Shown: positions 34,164 through 47,300 of the stretch, one piece after another
Numbering within the stretch: position 1 is the first letter of the stretch
Layout: every line of letters starts with the position of its first letter
From: Strigamia acuminata
Lineage: Eukaryota; Arthropoda; Chilopoda; Geophilomorpha; Linotaeniidae
Direction of reading: 5' to 3'
Assembly (NCBI GenBank): GCA_949358305.1
Contig: OX442320.1
Location: forward strand, 9,130,259 to 9,194,258
DNA length: 64,000 nt
Program-made: the position numbers and the translations under genes
Notes under the pieces: generated by a model
What the model was told of the DNA's origin: nothing
What the model saw: only the letters and a program-made list of their open reading frames with translations
Databases searched by the model: none

Positions 34164-37100
34164 TTGCCAAGTTCGATCCACAACGGGAGTACTGGCGTTA
34201 AAAGTGGTCACCGTTTAGCCCCGCAGTCCATCCGCAGTGGGATGGAGGAGAACGGATACGAGGACGGAATAGGGCTTGACCACGAGGAGGAACCGATCTA
34301 TGACAGCGGGTAATGCGAGCGCTCTTGCTCAATTTATCAATTTCCACCACAGTTGTGATTGTTAACCCTATTTCTACATTTTTTTTACTCGTACTATCGC
34401 ATCCGCATTATGAAATTCAAATAAAGATAAAGAATATGATTAATTATTTTTATATTAAATCTAGAAGTGGATTAAGATTGCAATCTATTACTTCACGGTC
34501 GGTTAAATTTTATGTTTCGATATGAAACGAGAAAATAAAAATTCTTTTGTTTGTTTTTGTTAATAAAATTTTTTTATTTTAACAAAAAATGAAAATTGGG
34601 TCAAAATTCATTTGTTGCAAGGCCAAACATATGGAATTGTGTCATTTCTATAGTCAAGGTTGACCGGGTGAAGTGTGCATTTAATATTTTAAGGTTTAAG
34701 TGAAAATTATATGGAAAATTTGACATTTTGTTTTTTTTTGTAGTCGGAGGGATACTGTGGAACTTAAAAGATGGGACGTGTTCAGGATTGTACCAATAAA
34801 AGATTCCAATACTGGAAATCAAAAATGTTTAGAGTTAATCATAAGGACATTGAAAGTCGTCACGTATTTGTTGACGTTTTTGCTGGTCTTGGGCTGCAGC
34901 GTCACTGCCAAAGCGACGTTACTTTTAATGACGTCACAAATTAGCAATAAATCTAGGACGTACTGTAAAAATGGTAAAATTTGTGTGTTTTTAATGGAAT
35001 AAAATTGTTTATTTTATTTTTATGATTTATAGTTGCTGATAGGAACCATCAGTACGACTCTATAATTACCACAGAGCGTGTGGCTTGGATTTGGTGTGTG
35101 GGATTCTGTTTTTTACTGCCAGAGTTTTTCACGTTTTTCCGGTCGGGGAGGATATGTCTCTTCAAATCGTATTTAAAACCTCAGATCCTACATTTGCTCA
35201 CGGTAACTAAAACAAATAAATAAATAATGCGCTTTTATTCATGTTTTATACATTTTTCTTGATTTTCATCCAATTTTCTTAATATTTCTTCCATTTCTTT
35301 GTTTTCCCCCAATTTTTTTGATTTTTCTTAATAATTCATGATTTCTCTTGATTTTTCATGATTTATCTTGATTTTTCATGATTTCTCTTGAGTTTTCATG
35401 ATTTCTCTTGATTTTTCATGATTTCTCTGGATTTTTCATGATTTCTCTGGATTTTTCATGATTTATCTTGATTTTTCATGATTTCTCTTGAGTTTTTATG
35501 ATTTCTCTTGATTTTTCATGATTTCTCTTGAATTTTCAAGATTTCTCTTGATTTTTTCATGATTTTTCTTGATTTTTCATGATTTCTCTTGATTTTTCAT
35601 GATTTCTCTTAATTTTTCATGATTTCTCTTGATTTTTCATGATTTCTCTTGAATTTTCATGATTTCTCTTGATTTTTCATGATTTTTCTTGATTTTTCAT
35701 GATTTCTCTTGATTTTTCATGATTTTTTATGATTTTCTTGATTTATCTTGATTTTTCTTGATTTCTCTTGATTTTTCATGATTTCTCTTGATTTTTCATG
35801 ATTTCTCTTGATTTTTCATGATTTCTCTTGATTTTTCATGATTTTTTATGATTTTCTTGATTTATCTTGATTTTTCTTGATTTATTTTGATTTATTTTAA
35901 TTTATTTTGATTTATTTTAATTTTTTTCTTGATTTTTCTTAAATTTTTCTTCTTCATTCCAGGTAGCATTATTCGAAAGTCTTCACACCATAGGAATCAG
36001 TGTCTTAGTATTCGTAGTTCTCCCCCAAATGGACAGCGTCAAAGGCGCGATGATCACCAACTGCACCTGCCTCATCCCCGCCGTCTTCGCCCTCTTTTCA
36101 CGACACAGCGAAGAAGGCAAACGCCCAGCCAAAGTACACACTCCAATTCCCAACAAATCTCTCATAATAACCCAACATCCATCCTTCATTCCAGCTCTTC
36201 ATCGACGCAGTTGCAATCATAGGCCAACTAAGCGGCCTAGTCGTCTGGCCCTACGTCCTAAACAACAAAACTCTGAGCTGGTCCATCCCGCTCTCGCTCT
36301 TTCTCGTCGGTTTCGGCTGGTGGGAAAACTACGTGGACATCCGCTCCCCCTTCTTCTTCATCCGCAAGCTGGCCGAAGTCAAGAAAAGCCTGACCCACAC
36401 GCGTTACTTCACCTACGCCATCATATCCGTGTGGAAAATCGCCGTTTTCTTCGCCTCCATGCTCGGATTTCTCCACTTTTCCGGCTTCCCGGTCGGCGAT
36501 CTCTTCACCGAGTTCCACAAAGCGTTCAACACCAACCGAATAACGCTTCTGCTGAAAACCGCCATGCAAGATTCGCCAAACACGGACCTCCAATTGCCTT
36601 TCAACGTGCCGGATTTGGACGATTTGCCGCAAATAAGTCCCAATTCGCCCGTCTATTTGTTCGTCATTCAAGTTCTGGCCTCGCTTTTGGCGTACGTGGT
36701 CGGGAAATTCACTTGTAGGATTTGCATTCAGGGATTTAGTTTCGCGTTTCCGATTAATTTGACGATTCCCGTGTCGATTTCGTTGCTGATTGCTGTTTGT
36801 GGGATTCGCTCGGATGATCCGTGTTTTTTGGGGAATACGATTCCGCGCCATTTGTACTGGGAATGTCCGAATAATGGCGATTTTTTCGGGTCTTTTTTGA
36901 CGAGGGAACATAATTGGGTTTGGTTGTTTTGGTTGTTGTCGCAGACGTGGATTACGCTGCATATTTGGACGCCGAAATGCGAACGTTTGGCCAGTACTGA
37001 GAAGTGAGTTGTCGGGATTGATGAATATTTTGGTTTATTTATGTTTTTTTTTTTTTTTGCAGGTTGTTTGTTACTCCGATGTATTCTGGGCTTCTGATTG

Positions 37101-40100
37101 ACCAATCGTTGGGGTTAAATCGACGCAGAGATGAAGAGAGTGAAGTTACAACTGATGTAATTAAATAGAGAAAGTTTTATTTTTTTTTTGGACAGTTAGG
37201 CCTGATTTTCGTTCATTTTTGGTCGTTTTTCTTTGTTTTTCTTCATTTTTCTTTGTTCTTCTTCATTTTTCTTCATTTCTCTTCATTTCTCTTCACTTGT
37301 CTTCACTTGTCTTTATTTTTCGTTCATTTTTCTTCACTTTTCGTCCATTTTTCTTCACTTTTCGTCCATTTTTCTTTATTTTTCTTCATTTTTCTTCATT
37401 TTTTGTTCATTTTTCTTCACTTTTCCTTCATTTTTCTTCACTTTTCGTTCATTTTTCTTCACTTTTCGTTCATTTCTCTTCATTTCTCTTCACTTTTCGT
37501 TCATTTTTCTTCATTTCTCTTCATTTCTCTTTATTTCTCTTCATTTCTCTTCACTTGTCTTTATTTTTCGTTCATTTTTCTTCACTTTTCGTCCATTTTT
37601 CTTTGTTTTTCTTCATTTCTCTTCACTTTTCTTCACTTTTCGTTCATTTTCTTCATTTCTCTTCATTTTTCTTCATTTTTCGTTCACTTTTCTTCACTTT
37701 TCGTTCATTTTTCTTCACTTTTCGTTCATTTTGCTTCACTTTTCGTTTATTTTTCTTCACTTTTTGTTCATTTTCTTTATTATTTTCATTTTGTTTCGTA
37801 GGAAATCGGTTTGGAATCGGGCGAAGACGTGATTTACAGTTCAGGAACTGCCGATTACTACGAAGAAATCCCGAGCGGAAGCACAGCCTCGATGCCAAAC
37901 GGCGCCCCAGCACCCCACGGAACCGTCCGAAACAGCGACAGAATCACGAGAATCTACGCCTGCGCAACCATGTGGCACGAAACCAAAGACGAAATGATCG
38001 CCATGTTAAAATCCGTCTTCCGCATGGACGAAGACCAATGCGCGAGGCGATGCGCGCAGAAATACCTCAACATAGTCGACCCCGACTACTACGAATACGA
38101 AAGTACGAAACCAACCGAACCAAAAACTCCAAATTTCACACGAATTTCATTAATTCCAGCGCACATCTTCTTCGACGACGCCTTCGAAGTGAGCGACGAC
38201 AACGACGACGAGAACGTGGTCAACCGATTCGTCAAACTCCTCATCAACGTGATGGACGAAGCGGCGACCAACGTCCACCAAACCAACATCCGAATCAAAC
38301 CCCCCGTCAAGTGCCCCGCGCCCTACGGCGGCCGTCTGGTGTGGACACTCCCCGGAAAGACGAAATTGGTGGCGCATCTCAAAGACAAGTCGAAAATCAG
38401 ACACAGGAAACGATGGAGCCAAGTGATGTACATGTACTACCTGCTCGGACACAAGTTGATGGAGCAGAACATACACACGGACCGCAAGGCGGCGATCGCC
38501 GAGAACACGTATTTGCTCACCCTCGACGGGGACATCGACTTCCATCCGCCCGCGGTCGCGCTTTTGGTCGATTTGATGAAGAAAAACCGGAATTTGGGCG
38601 CCGCGTGTGGCCGGATTCATCCGATCGGAAGCGGTAGGCGAATTGGTGGACGTAGAAATGAATGAATCTCACTTTGGTTTCGCAGGTCCGATGGTGTGGT
38701 ACCAGAAATTCGAATACGCGATTGGACATTGGCTACAAAAGGCTACTGAACACATGATTGGGTGTGTTTTGTGTAGTCCCGGATGCTTTTCGTTGTTCAG
38801 AGCCAAAGGGTTGATGGACGACAATGTTATGCGACGATACACGACGCAATCCGACGAAGCACGACATTACGTACAGTACGATCAAGGTAATTAATGCGCT
38901 TTTGATGCGTATTTTGATTGTTTTTGACTGTTTTATTCGTTTTTGCTGATTATTTGGATTGTTTTTGGTTGTTTTTGTCGTTTTTGTTAATTATTTTGAT
39001 TGTTTTATTCGTTTTTCGTGATAATTTTGATTGTTTTATTCGTTTTTCGTGATAATTTTGATTGTTTTATTCGTTTTTTGTGATAAATTTGATTGTTTTA
39101 TTCGTTTTTCGTGATAAATTTGATTGTTTTATTCGTTTTTGGTGATAATTTTGATTGTTTTATTCGTTTTTCTTGATTATTTTGATTGTTTTTGATTGTT
39201 TTATTCGTTTTTCGTGATAATTGTGATTGTTTTATTCGTTTTTCGTGATAATTTTGATTGTTTTATTCGTTTTTCGTGATTATTTTGATTGTTTTTGATT
39301 GTTTTTGTCGTTTTTCGCAGGTGAGGATCGTTGGTTGTGCACGTTGCTCCTGCAAAGGGGTTACCGAGTCGAATATTCGGCCGCTTCGGACGCCTACACT
39401 CACTGTCCCGAAGGATTCGGCGAATTTTACAACCAAAGACGTCGCTGGGTGCCCTCGACAATGGCGAATATTCTCGATTTGCTAATGGACTCGAAAAGAA
39501 CCATCAAAGTCAATGACAACATTTCACTTCCCTACATCATCTACCAAGTACACACGCCCGAATTTCGGCTCAAAAAACACCGATTGACGCGCGATTTGAT
39601 TCTTTTCAGGGAATGTTGATGGCGGGAACCATTCTAGGACCCGGCACCATCTTTTTGATGTTGGTCGGCGCGTTCGTGGCCGCTTTCAAGATCGACAACT
39701 GGAGTTCTTTCGGTGCAAACATCGTCCCCATATTAGTTTTCATGATCGTTTGCTTTCTAGCCAAACCCGAGCACCAGGTACCGCGAATTAAACGTCAAAA
39801 ATCGACAAAATAACAAATCTATCGCTTCAAATCCATCGCTAACAGCTCCTACTTGTCCGTGGTTGTGGTGTAGCGTGACTAGCGTCACAAAACGCGTTTC
39901 GCTCGTGTTTTTAACCCTTTTTTCCCGCAGATCCTTTTGGCGCAGATCCTGAGCGCCACCTACGCGCTCATCATGATGGCCGTGATCGTCGGCGTGTCGC
40001 TGCAGATGCGCGAGGACGGCATCGGTTCCCCTTCGTTTATATTTCTCGTGGCCCTGTCCGGTAGTTTTTTCGTCTCGGCGTTGCTTCATCCGCAAGAGTT

Positions 40101-43100
40101 CTGGTGCATCGTCCCCGGACTCATTTATTACCTAAGCATTCCGTCCATGTATTTGTTGCTCATCCTTTATTCGCTCATCAATCTGAACATCGTTTCGTGG
40201 GGCACTCGCGAAGTGCAGACGAAAAAGACGAAAAAGGTGAAAAGAATTAATTTTTTTTTTTTTAGCTTTTGTTGTCGCAGTTGTTGACGGCGTTTTATGC
40301 GCTCGTGATGATGGCGGTGATCGTGGGGACGTTGTTGCAAGTACAGGAAGATGGGTGGTTGTCGCCCGGTACGATGTTTCTCGTGTCGGTGACGTCGACG
40401 TTTATAGTTGCTGCGCTGTTGCATCCGAAGGAGTTCACGTGCGTTTGTCACGGGTGGTTGTATTATTTGTTGGTGCCGTCGATGTATTTACTTTTGATTA
40501 TTTATTCCGGCGTTAATTTGTATAATGTGTCGTGGGGCACGCGTGAAGTCGAAGAGAAGAAAAAGAGAGGACAGGTCGCTTTGGTAATTATTAATTGATG
40601 GATGTGTGTGTTCGGTTTTGTGGATATTTGTTGTTGTTTTAAAAATGTTTTTGTAGTTTTATGGATTTTTTTTATATTTTTCTGTATTTTTTGTATTTTT
40701 TTTGTTGTTTTTGCTGTATTTTTTGTATTTCTTTTTTTTTTGCTGTTTTTTTGTTGTTTTTGCTGTATTTTTAGTATTTTTTTGTTGTTTTTGCTGTATT
40801 TTTAGTATTTTTTGTTGTTTTTGCTGTATTTTGTTGGTTTTATTGTATTTTTTGTTGTTTTTGCTGTATTTTGTTGGTTTTATTGTATTTTTTTGTTGTT
40901 TTTGCTGTATTTTGTTGGTTTTATTGTATTTTTTTGTTGTTTTTGCTGTATTTTGTTGGTTTTATTGTATTTCTTTGTTGTTTTTGCTGTATTTTGTTGG
41001 TTTTATTGTATTTTTTTGTTGTTTTTGCTGTATTTTGTTGGTTTTATTGTATTTTGTTGGTTTTATTGTATTTATTTGTGTTTTAATTTAATTTAATTTT
41101 TGGTTTAGGAACTTGCTGAGGAGAAGAAGCGACTGGAAGAAGAGAAGAAGAATCCAGTGACCAATAACCAGTTGTTAAGTCTTCTGGGCCTCAAACAAGG
41201 TGGAATGAGCATGTCTAATTTATGTACGTGTATGATGTGCACTCCAACCGACCCCCGAGATGACAAATTAATTATCCTAACCGAAAGTATAAACAAACTG
41301 AGGCAGCAAATCGACAAAATCGAAACGTTTGTACAATTAAGCCTATTTTTAAAAATTTTTTTTAAAACTTTTGTTTCAATTTCAGTCGTTTGGAATCTCA
41401 ACACGGGTTGGGACTGCCAAGACGGAGGTCAATGTCGCGCACTAGCAACAGATCAACTGAATTATCGCCGCTCAACGAGGAAGCCATTGACGACGAAGAC
41501 ATGTCGGTTTCCGAAAGCGAAACTATCAACAGTAATTCTCTGGGTTAGTTTCATATTTTGTAATTTTTAAAATTTTAATAATTTTTAAAAATTTGTTTGT
41601 TTTTTAGAGCCGCCGCAGAAACGTGACGCGGTGTTGGCTCCGTATTGGATCGAGGACAAGGATTTGAAGAACGGGGGAGTTATTTACATGAATGATCAGG
41701 AAAACATTTTCTGGAAAGATCTTTTGGCGAAATACCTTTTTCCCATCGACGAGGACAAGGACCAGCAGAAACGTATCGCCAATGACTTGAAGGAACTGAG
41801 AAACAAAGCTGTTTTTGCTTTTTTTATGTTCAATGCTCTCTTCATTTTGATCGTCTTTCTGCTTCAACTCAACAAAGACAATTTGTACGTCGAGTGGCCG
41901 CTAGGGGTCAAATACAACATGACCTACAATCCTGACACGCACGAAGTAAATGATTTTTGTTTGAATTCGTTTGATTTTCATTGATTTTCATTGATTTTCT
42001 TTGATTTTTCAATGATTTTCATTGATTTTTATTGATTTTCTTTGATTTTTCATTGATTTTCATTGATTTTTATTGATTTTCATTGATTTTCATTGATTTT
42101 TCATTGATTTTTCAGTGATTTTTATTGATTTTCATTGATTTTCTTTGATTTTTCATTGATTTTCATTGATTTTTATTGATTTTCTTTGATTTTCTTTGAT
42201 TTTTCAATGATTTTCATTTGATTTTCATTGATTTTCTTTGATCTTTTATTGATTTTCAGTGATTTTCATTGATTTTCATTGATTTTCAGTGATTTTTATT
42301 GATTTTTCATTGATTTTCTTTGATTTTTCATTGATTTTCATTGATTTTTATTGATTTTCTTTGATTTTCTTTGATTTTTCAATGATTTTCATTGATTTTC
42401 ATTGATTTTCTTTGATTTTTCATTGATTTTTCAGTGATTTTCATTGATTTTCATTGATTTTCTTTGATCTTTTATTGATTTTCAGTGATTTTCATTGATT
42501 TTCTTTGATTTTTCATTGATTTTTCAGTGATTTTTATTGATTTTCATTGATTTTCTTTGATTTTTCATGATTTTCATTGATTTTTATTGATTTTTATTGA
42601 TTTTCATTGATTTTTATTGATTTTCTTTGATTTTTCATTGATTTTCATTAATTTTATTTGATTTTTCATTGATTTTCATTGATTTTCTTTGATTTTTCAT
42701 TGATTTTTTATTGATTTTCTTTGATTTTTTATTGATTTTCATTGATTTTCATTGATATTCATTGATTTTCATTGATTTTTATTGATTTTCATTGATTTTC
42801 TTTGATTTTCATTGATTTTCATTGATTTTTTTTAAATTTTAGGTTCGAGTTCATAAAGAGTATTTACATTTGGAGCCAATCGGATTGGTTTTTGTCTTCT
42901 TTTTCTCTCTGATCATCGTGATTCAGTTCTTGGCGATGTTATTCCATCGATTCGGAACCCTCTCGCACATCCTAGCAGCAACAGACCTCGTTTGTTGCAG
43001 TCGCAAAGCGGAAGACCCGTCGTCCAACGCCTTCATCAACAAAAACGCGGTGAAAATCGTGCGCGAAATGCAACAACTCAAAAACATCGACGACGACAGC

Positions 43101-43659
43101 AGCGAGGACGGCGGTGCCGATCGCCTAGGCCGACGAAAAACCATCCACAACCTCGAAAAACACAGGAAAAAAGGCCGCGCCATTGGAACACTGGACGTCG
43201 CATTCAAAAAGCGCTTTTCAGAGTTTCAGCGAATGAGCGTTTCGGGCGAGGGTGGACTCGAAGGTTCGAGAATAAAGTGAAATTTTCCTGAAATGTTGTT
43301 AATAATTTATATTTTTATTTCCAGCAACTCCGATTTTGAGCGGGATCCGTGATTTGGGGGTCCGTAGACAGACGATTATAGCTTTAAAGCAGCGCCGCGA
43401 ATCGGTGATGCAAGCTGAGCAACGAGGGTCACGTTCCTCGATGGCCACTTTGGGTGCTAAAAACAGTTTTAATCAAGAACGAATCAGACAGCAAACTAAA
43501 AGGCGAGCTTCGCACGCTTTTCTGCCGAATGGCAACTTGAGGGGGATGGCGAACCCCGGGTTCGACGACGACGAGGAAAATGAGAATCCTTCGCCAACGA
43601 ATTCTCATTTGTCGGAAAGTCGAAGCAAAGCGGGAGGAAACGATCCACATGACTTTTAG
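34164..43659 (+). CDS. CHS1: Chitin synthase 1 (CHS-A, krotzkopf verkehrt type)
   Basis: Membrane glycosyltransferase (family GT2) that polymerises UDP-GlcNAc into chitin for cuticle and tracheae. Exons: 34164-34309, 34744-34973, 35033-35202, 35963-36133, 36195-37003, 37063-37156, 37802-38102, 38160-38633, 38686-38886, 39321-39547, 39610-39777, then 8a 39931-40236 or 8b 40266-40574, then 41109-41326, 41386-41543, 41608-41945, 42843-43263, 43325-43659. An N-terminal multi-helix domain (WWENYV) precedes the catalytic core: CATMWHET, TLDGDIDF, GEDRW, the QRRRW signature, and SWGTRE at the end of 8a/8b. A Lys/Glu coiled coil (ELAEEKKRLEEEKK) in the next exon is typical of CHS-1 and absent from gut CHS-2. 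The first in-frame Met is at 34242, but the exon stays open upstream, so a further 5' exon may exist. Confidence 0.95.
35310..35935. repeat. 20-bp T-rich array in chitin synthase intron
   Basis: About 30 imperfect copies of TGATTTCTCTTGATTTTTCA fill the intron 35203-35962. Confidence 0.93.
37205..37795. repeat. Pyrimidine-rich array in chitin synthase intron
   Basis: Imperfect repeats of CTTCATTTTTCTTCACTTTT with CGTTCA variants fill the intron 37157-37801. All three forward frames stay open for long distances and encode only Phe/Ser/Leu/His; this is compositional. Confidence 0.92.
38915..39310. repeat. 31-bp array in chitin synthase intron
   Basis: About 11 copies of a 31-bp unit containing GATTGTTTTATTCGTTTTTC and GTGATAATTTT, in the intron just before the exon carrying GEDRW. 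Confidence 0.93.
39931..40236 (+). other. Chitin synthase alternative exon 8a
   Basis: 102 codons from ILLAQILSATYALIMM to SWGTREVQTKKTKK, entered and left in phase 0. It is followed by GTGAAA as donor and aligns along its whole length with the next exon. It encodes membrane segments just C-terminal to the catalytic core. Confidence 0.88.
40266..40574 (+). other. Chitin synthase alternative exon 8b
   Basis: 103 codons from LLLSQLLTAFYALVMM to SWGTREVEEKKKRGQ, also phase 0 at both ends and clearly homologous to 8a. Only 29 nt (40237-40265) separate the two, including a poly-T acceptor tract. A second in-frame acceptor after CGCAG at 40280 would shorten it by five codons. Confidence 0.88.
40640..41100. 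repeat. 41-bp-class array downstream of exon 8b
   Basis: Repeats of TTGTTGTTTTTGCTGTATTT plus TGTTGGTTTTATTGTATTTT occupy the intron between exon 8b and the coiled-coil exon at 41109. Confidence 0.92.
41980..42835. repeat. 10-bp-class array in chitin synthase intron
   Basis: More than 80 imperfect copies of ATTGATTTTC and its variants (CTTTGATTTT, AGTGATTTTT) fill the intron 41946-42842. Confidence 0.95.
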
Positions 43660-44337
43660 ATTCTTTTTTTGTGTTTTGTTGCGTAAATGGTGTATATATG
43701 CGTGTGATTTCTTTGGCTAGAATATTTATGTGATGAAATAACAATGATTTGTTTATATGTATATCGGATATATGTAAAGTTGCGGTGAATATAATTATTA
43801 AATTAGGTTATTTTTAATGAATTTTCTTATCGATATGAAAATACAATGTAAATTTTTTGAATTGAATTGAAATAAAACGTGGTTTGATAGAAAAAATGGG
43901 TCAAGTTTATCGCGATTAGAATTGAGTTAGTGCGTCCATGTTTTTTAAGCCTAACACGAAGTGTCGGTCTCGGGAACTAAAAAATCTACATAAATGGCGC
44001 TCCATTTTGAATACTTCCAATTTTTTTTGTTAGTTTATGTTTCAATAAATCATCGACAAGTGTTAATCTACTAATGCATGTAAAAGAGCATAAACAATCG
44101 TAATTACATAATGTACGGCGTGTACTAAATAGATTTAAAAGAATATTGATAAAATAAAAGATAGACAGGTGGGAATGAATACAGCTGTGTAACAGGTTCT
44201 TATATTTCAATTGAAAAGTGTAAATCGTTTCGAGGCGGGTCCCAATGTGAGGAAATAACACGCAAGTAATGTATAATGGAATTTTATTTTGTGTTTTGTA
44301 GACATTTTATTAAGTCATTAGAAGATTGGACGAGAAA
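43660..44337. other. Chitin synthase 3' region and upstream region of Rab effector
   Basis: AATAAA at 43871-43876 is the likely chitin synthase polyadenylation signal. The rest leads into the first Rab-effector exon. No other gene is seen. Confidence 0.55.
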
Positions 44338-47300
44338 ATGAAGCAAAGGGTCAAAATATTTCGTCCCATAATTCACCAGGACGAGTGGAAGAAAATTTAC
44401 GCCGTTATACGTCGAGATGGCGACCTGCGACAGAAGGAAATGTTTCGATTAAGGTGAGAAAAGTGACGTTTAATTATTTCTAGTTTATTCGTTTGGGTTA
44501 AACGACCGATCTAATTAATTAACGTGTTCCATTAAAGCACGATGAGCGAGAGCACGCTAGACAAAGAGCTGCACCCGTTTGTGCTCTCACCACCAACTGC
44601 GACTCTCTCATTACACTTGAATGCATTTTATCGCATTTTATTTCACTTCCTTTCACCTTTCCTACAATTCTTTGTGAGAATAATAATATTTTTCCCACTT
44701 TAAATTGTTTTAAATAAAAAAAAATAATTAATTCAAATTTATTTTTATTTTTTATTAAATGCTTACATTAAATGTTTACATTAAAACCATAAAAATGCAA
44801 TAAAAAAACAATCACAAGATTAATTTTTCGACTTGAAAAATAATTTTAAAAAAATCGATATTTATTGAAGAAAAAATGACATTTATTCATCAAATCAACG
44901 TTATTTTAACGTTAAAAAAATGGCGGCGAGCGCCATTATCGATCAGACGAGCGAATTGCGCCGATTGTTTGACCAACGGAGAGAAATCTTAGTGAGAAAT
45001 CTAAATCCCCAATCACCACGAAACCAGTTGTTGGTTGTGCAACTCTTTAACCGAACGTGCTCTCGCTCGTGTGTTTGCCTCGATCATCATTTCGGATGTG
45101 GATCGTGTCCATTGGCCGCTCCCAGGGTGCGCGGGTTGGCAAGTGGGCTTCTCCTGCTTGTTCCCATGTGTGCAGTGGAGTCGTTCTATTCTCTTCCCCC
45201 GTTCCGTTCCGTTCCGTTCCGTTCGATGCTACACTATGCTTAACCCCGCGAATTTTCCTCCGTGGCCGTGAGTATCTTTCATTACTAACATTCTCGTATC
45301 CAATCCTCACTTCCTTGTGCCAATCGACCTCTGATAACGAGCGACGAGTCTCGTTATCTCCGCCAGATGAGGATGAATTTTTCGCTGCAAAAATCGCGAG
45401 AAATTCGGCGAAAATTGGAGAAAAATACAATTTTTCGAAGTTTATGTTTATTTTTCGCGTCGGGGAATTGCGATGGGTGTTCGGGGACGTGTTTGGGCGT
45501 TAAATGAAAGGACATGTGCCCTTTGTGACGAGTGTTTTGGTATAAAATGTCAAATGCGGTTCGAGGGAGTTTCTTCTCTTCTCCCCGATGCGTGGCTGCA
45601 CCGCCTGGCGGTTGTTCACTCCTCGTTGTGTTTGTATAAAACGCATTTTTGTGTCAAACGCGTTTTGCATTCAAATGCCAACAAGTGAAGCCGATTTCCC
45701 CTTTATTCGGCACTTAACCTTCGTCGTATGGATTTTTACGAATTAAAATTTTCGTTTTTAGGTTTCGGTTGGCAATCCTTAGGTTTCCATTTCCGCTTTT
45801 CCCAATTTAAATGCATTTAAATGCATTTTTATGCATCTAATCACAGATTACGGGAGATTACGGATTACGGGGGATTTTTTGAGGCGAATTTAAGCGTAAA
45901 TCGTTGAAATGATATTTTTTTGCGAGTTATTTTTGTGGTTTCGTGCGCGAGTTGTATTTCTATTGCGTCAAGGCAGTCATGATAAGCGGCAATAAAAGAA
46001 TGTAGGACATGGAAAAAAAATGTAAACACGTAAAAGACCTTAAAAAAAATAATGCAATTGAAAGATTCCCAAGTTGGGAAACAATTAATTTAATTTGTCG
46101 TGGGTCATGTGAGGTAGATAAGACGGAATTTGCCCGACCTTTAGACTTAGGGCTGAGAGAGGAGAGAAACAAAACGTGAATGGAGTCGTCCTGTAGTTAG
46201 ATCGGGTCGTCAACAATGAGCGTCGGAGTCGGACTCGCGCTGGTGTATCCATTTTTCGCCTTTGTTCGATCCGTTGTGTTTTATTTATTGGGAAAATTCG
46301 AGAGGTAAGAAAGAATTGACGGTTTAATTGACAGGCGGGAGATGATTGGTTATTACATTGACTCCACCTGTCCAAGCAACACGCATCTGTGCATCGAGGT
46401 CAGATTGCAAAAATAGCAATTTATTTCGAAAAATTCAAGTTGACCTTAAATTATTTTGAAAAAAAATTATTTTTATTTATAAAAATCAGGTTTTTGACTG
46501 ATAAATGTGTACAATGTACCCACAACCAGTTTTATTCGATTTTTTCCTCCATTTTTGAAGAAAAAATCACAAAAATTACAAAATTCGCCATTTTCGACCC
46601 ATTAAAATTGTATTTATCACCAACCTGAATCTAAAGGGGAATTTATCTTTGATGTTTTTGTGTAACTTCGATTTTATTTATCTAATATTTAGTTGTAAAA
46701 ACGATTTAGCGTGTTTAGTTGGTGGCGCCCCCCCGCGAAGGAATTTTTGTATTTAATTTGTAATGATTTGAGCCGACATTTTGTAGCATCTGCGGCTGCA
46801 TCCATCGATGTGGCAACAGGTTAGTCGCAAGTGTTTTTATTTAATGACGAGCATTGGTGAGTTATATGTGGGTGGCAGCCATTACGCCGAGTCAAAGTAA
46901 ACAAGTTTATCAGGGCGGGCGCTTATTTGGCTTCTTTAATCTTTATTTATCTCTTCTCACTGCATAACATGCTCGGCTGAGCGGAAAGTCGAGAAAACAT
47001 TCGTTTTGCATTTGGGAAAGGAAAAAAATTATGCCAACTAGGTATTGGAATTTATTTAATTACGTTTTATTTGTGGGTTTGTAATGAGAGTCAACTTGCA
47101 ACACTTCATCCTCAGGAAATGGTTTGTGTTATTGAGGTTTTGAAAACGGATATATTTTATATTTTATTTTTATTTTGAAAAATATAATAGTTAAGGTTAT
47201 GGGATGGGGAAAAAAATGTGACCTTTATTTATTTTTTTTTACAACAATTTTTTGGAAAAAACAACAACAACAAAAAAAAAACGAGAATTTTTTCGTTTTG

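Noticed and set aside
36258-36962. 234-codon minus-strand frame in chitin synthase
   Set aside because: Antisense shadow of exon 36195-37003, which encodes the conserved chitin synthase membrane domain.
37219-38637. 472-codon frame over the chitin synthase intron and following exon
   Set aside because: The first half is pyrimidine repeat and the second half is the wrong frame of a chitin synthase exon whose true frame encodes CATMWHET and TLDGDIDF.
47030-47041. Mini first exon (M-P-T-R) in phase with the Rab effector zinc-finger exon
   Set aside because: The phase fits, but an 11-nt coding match with a GTATTG donor is expected by chance in a 3.4-kb intron.
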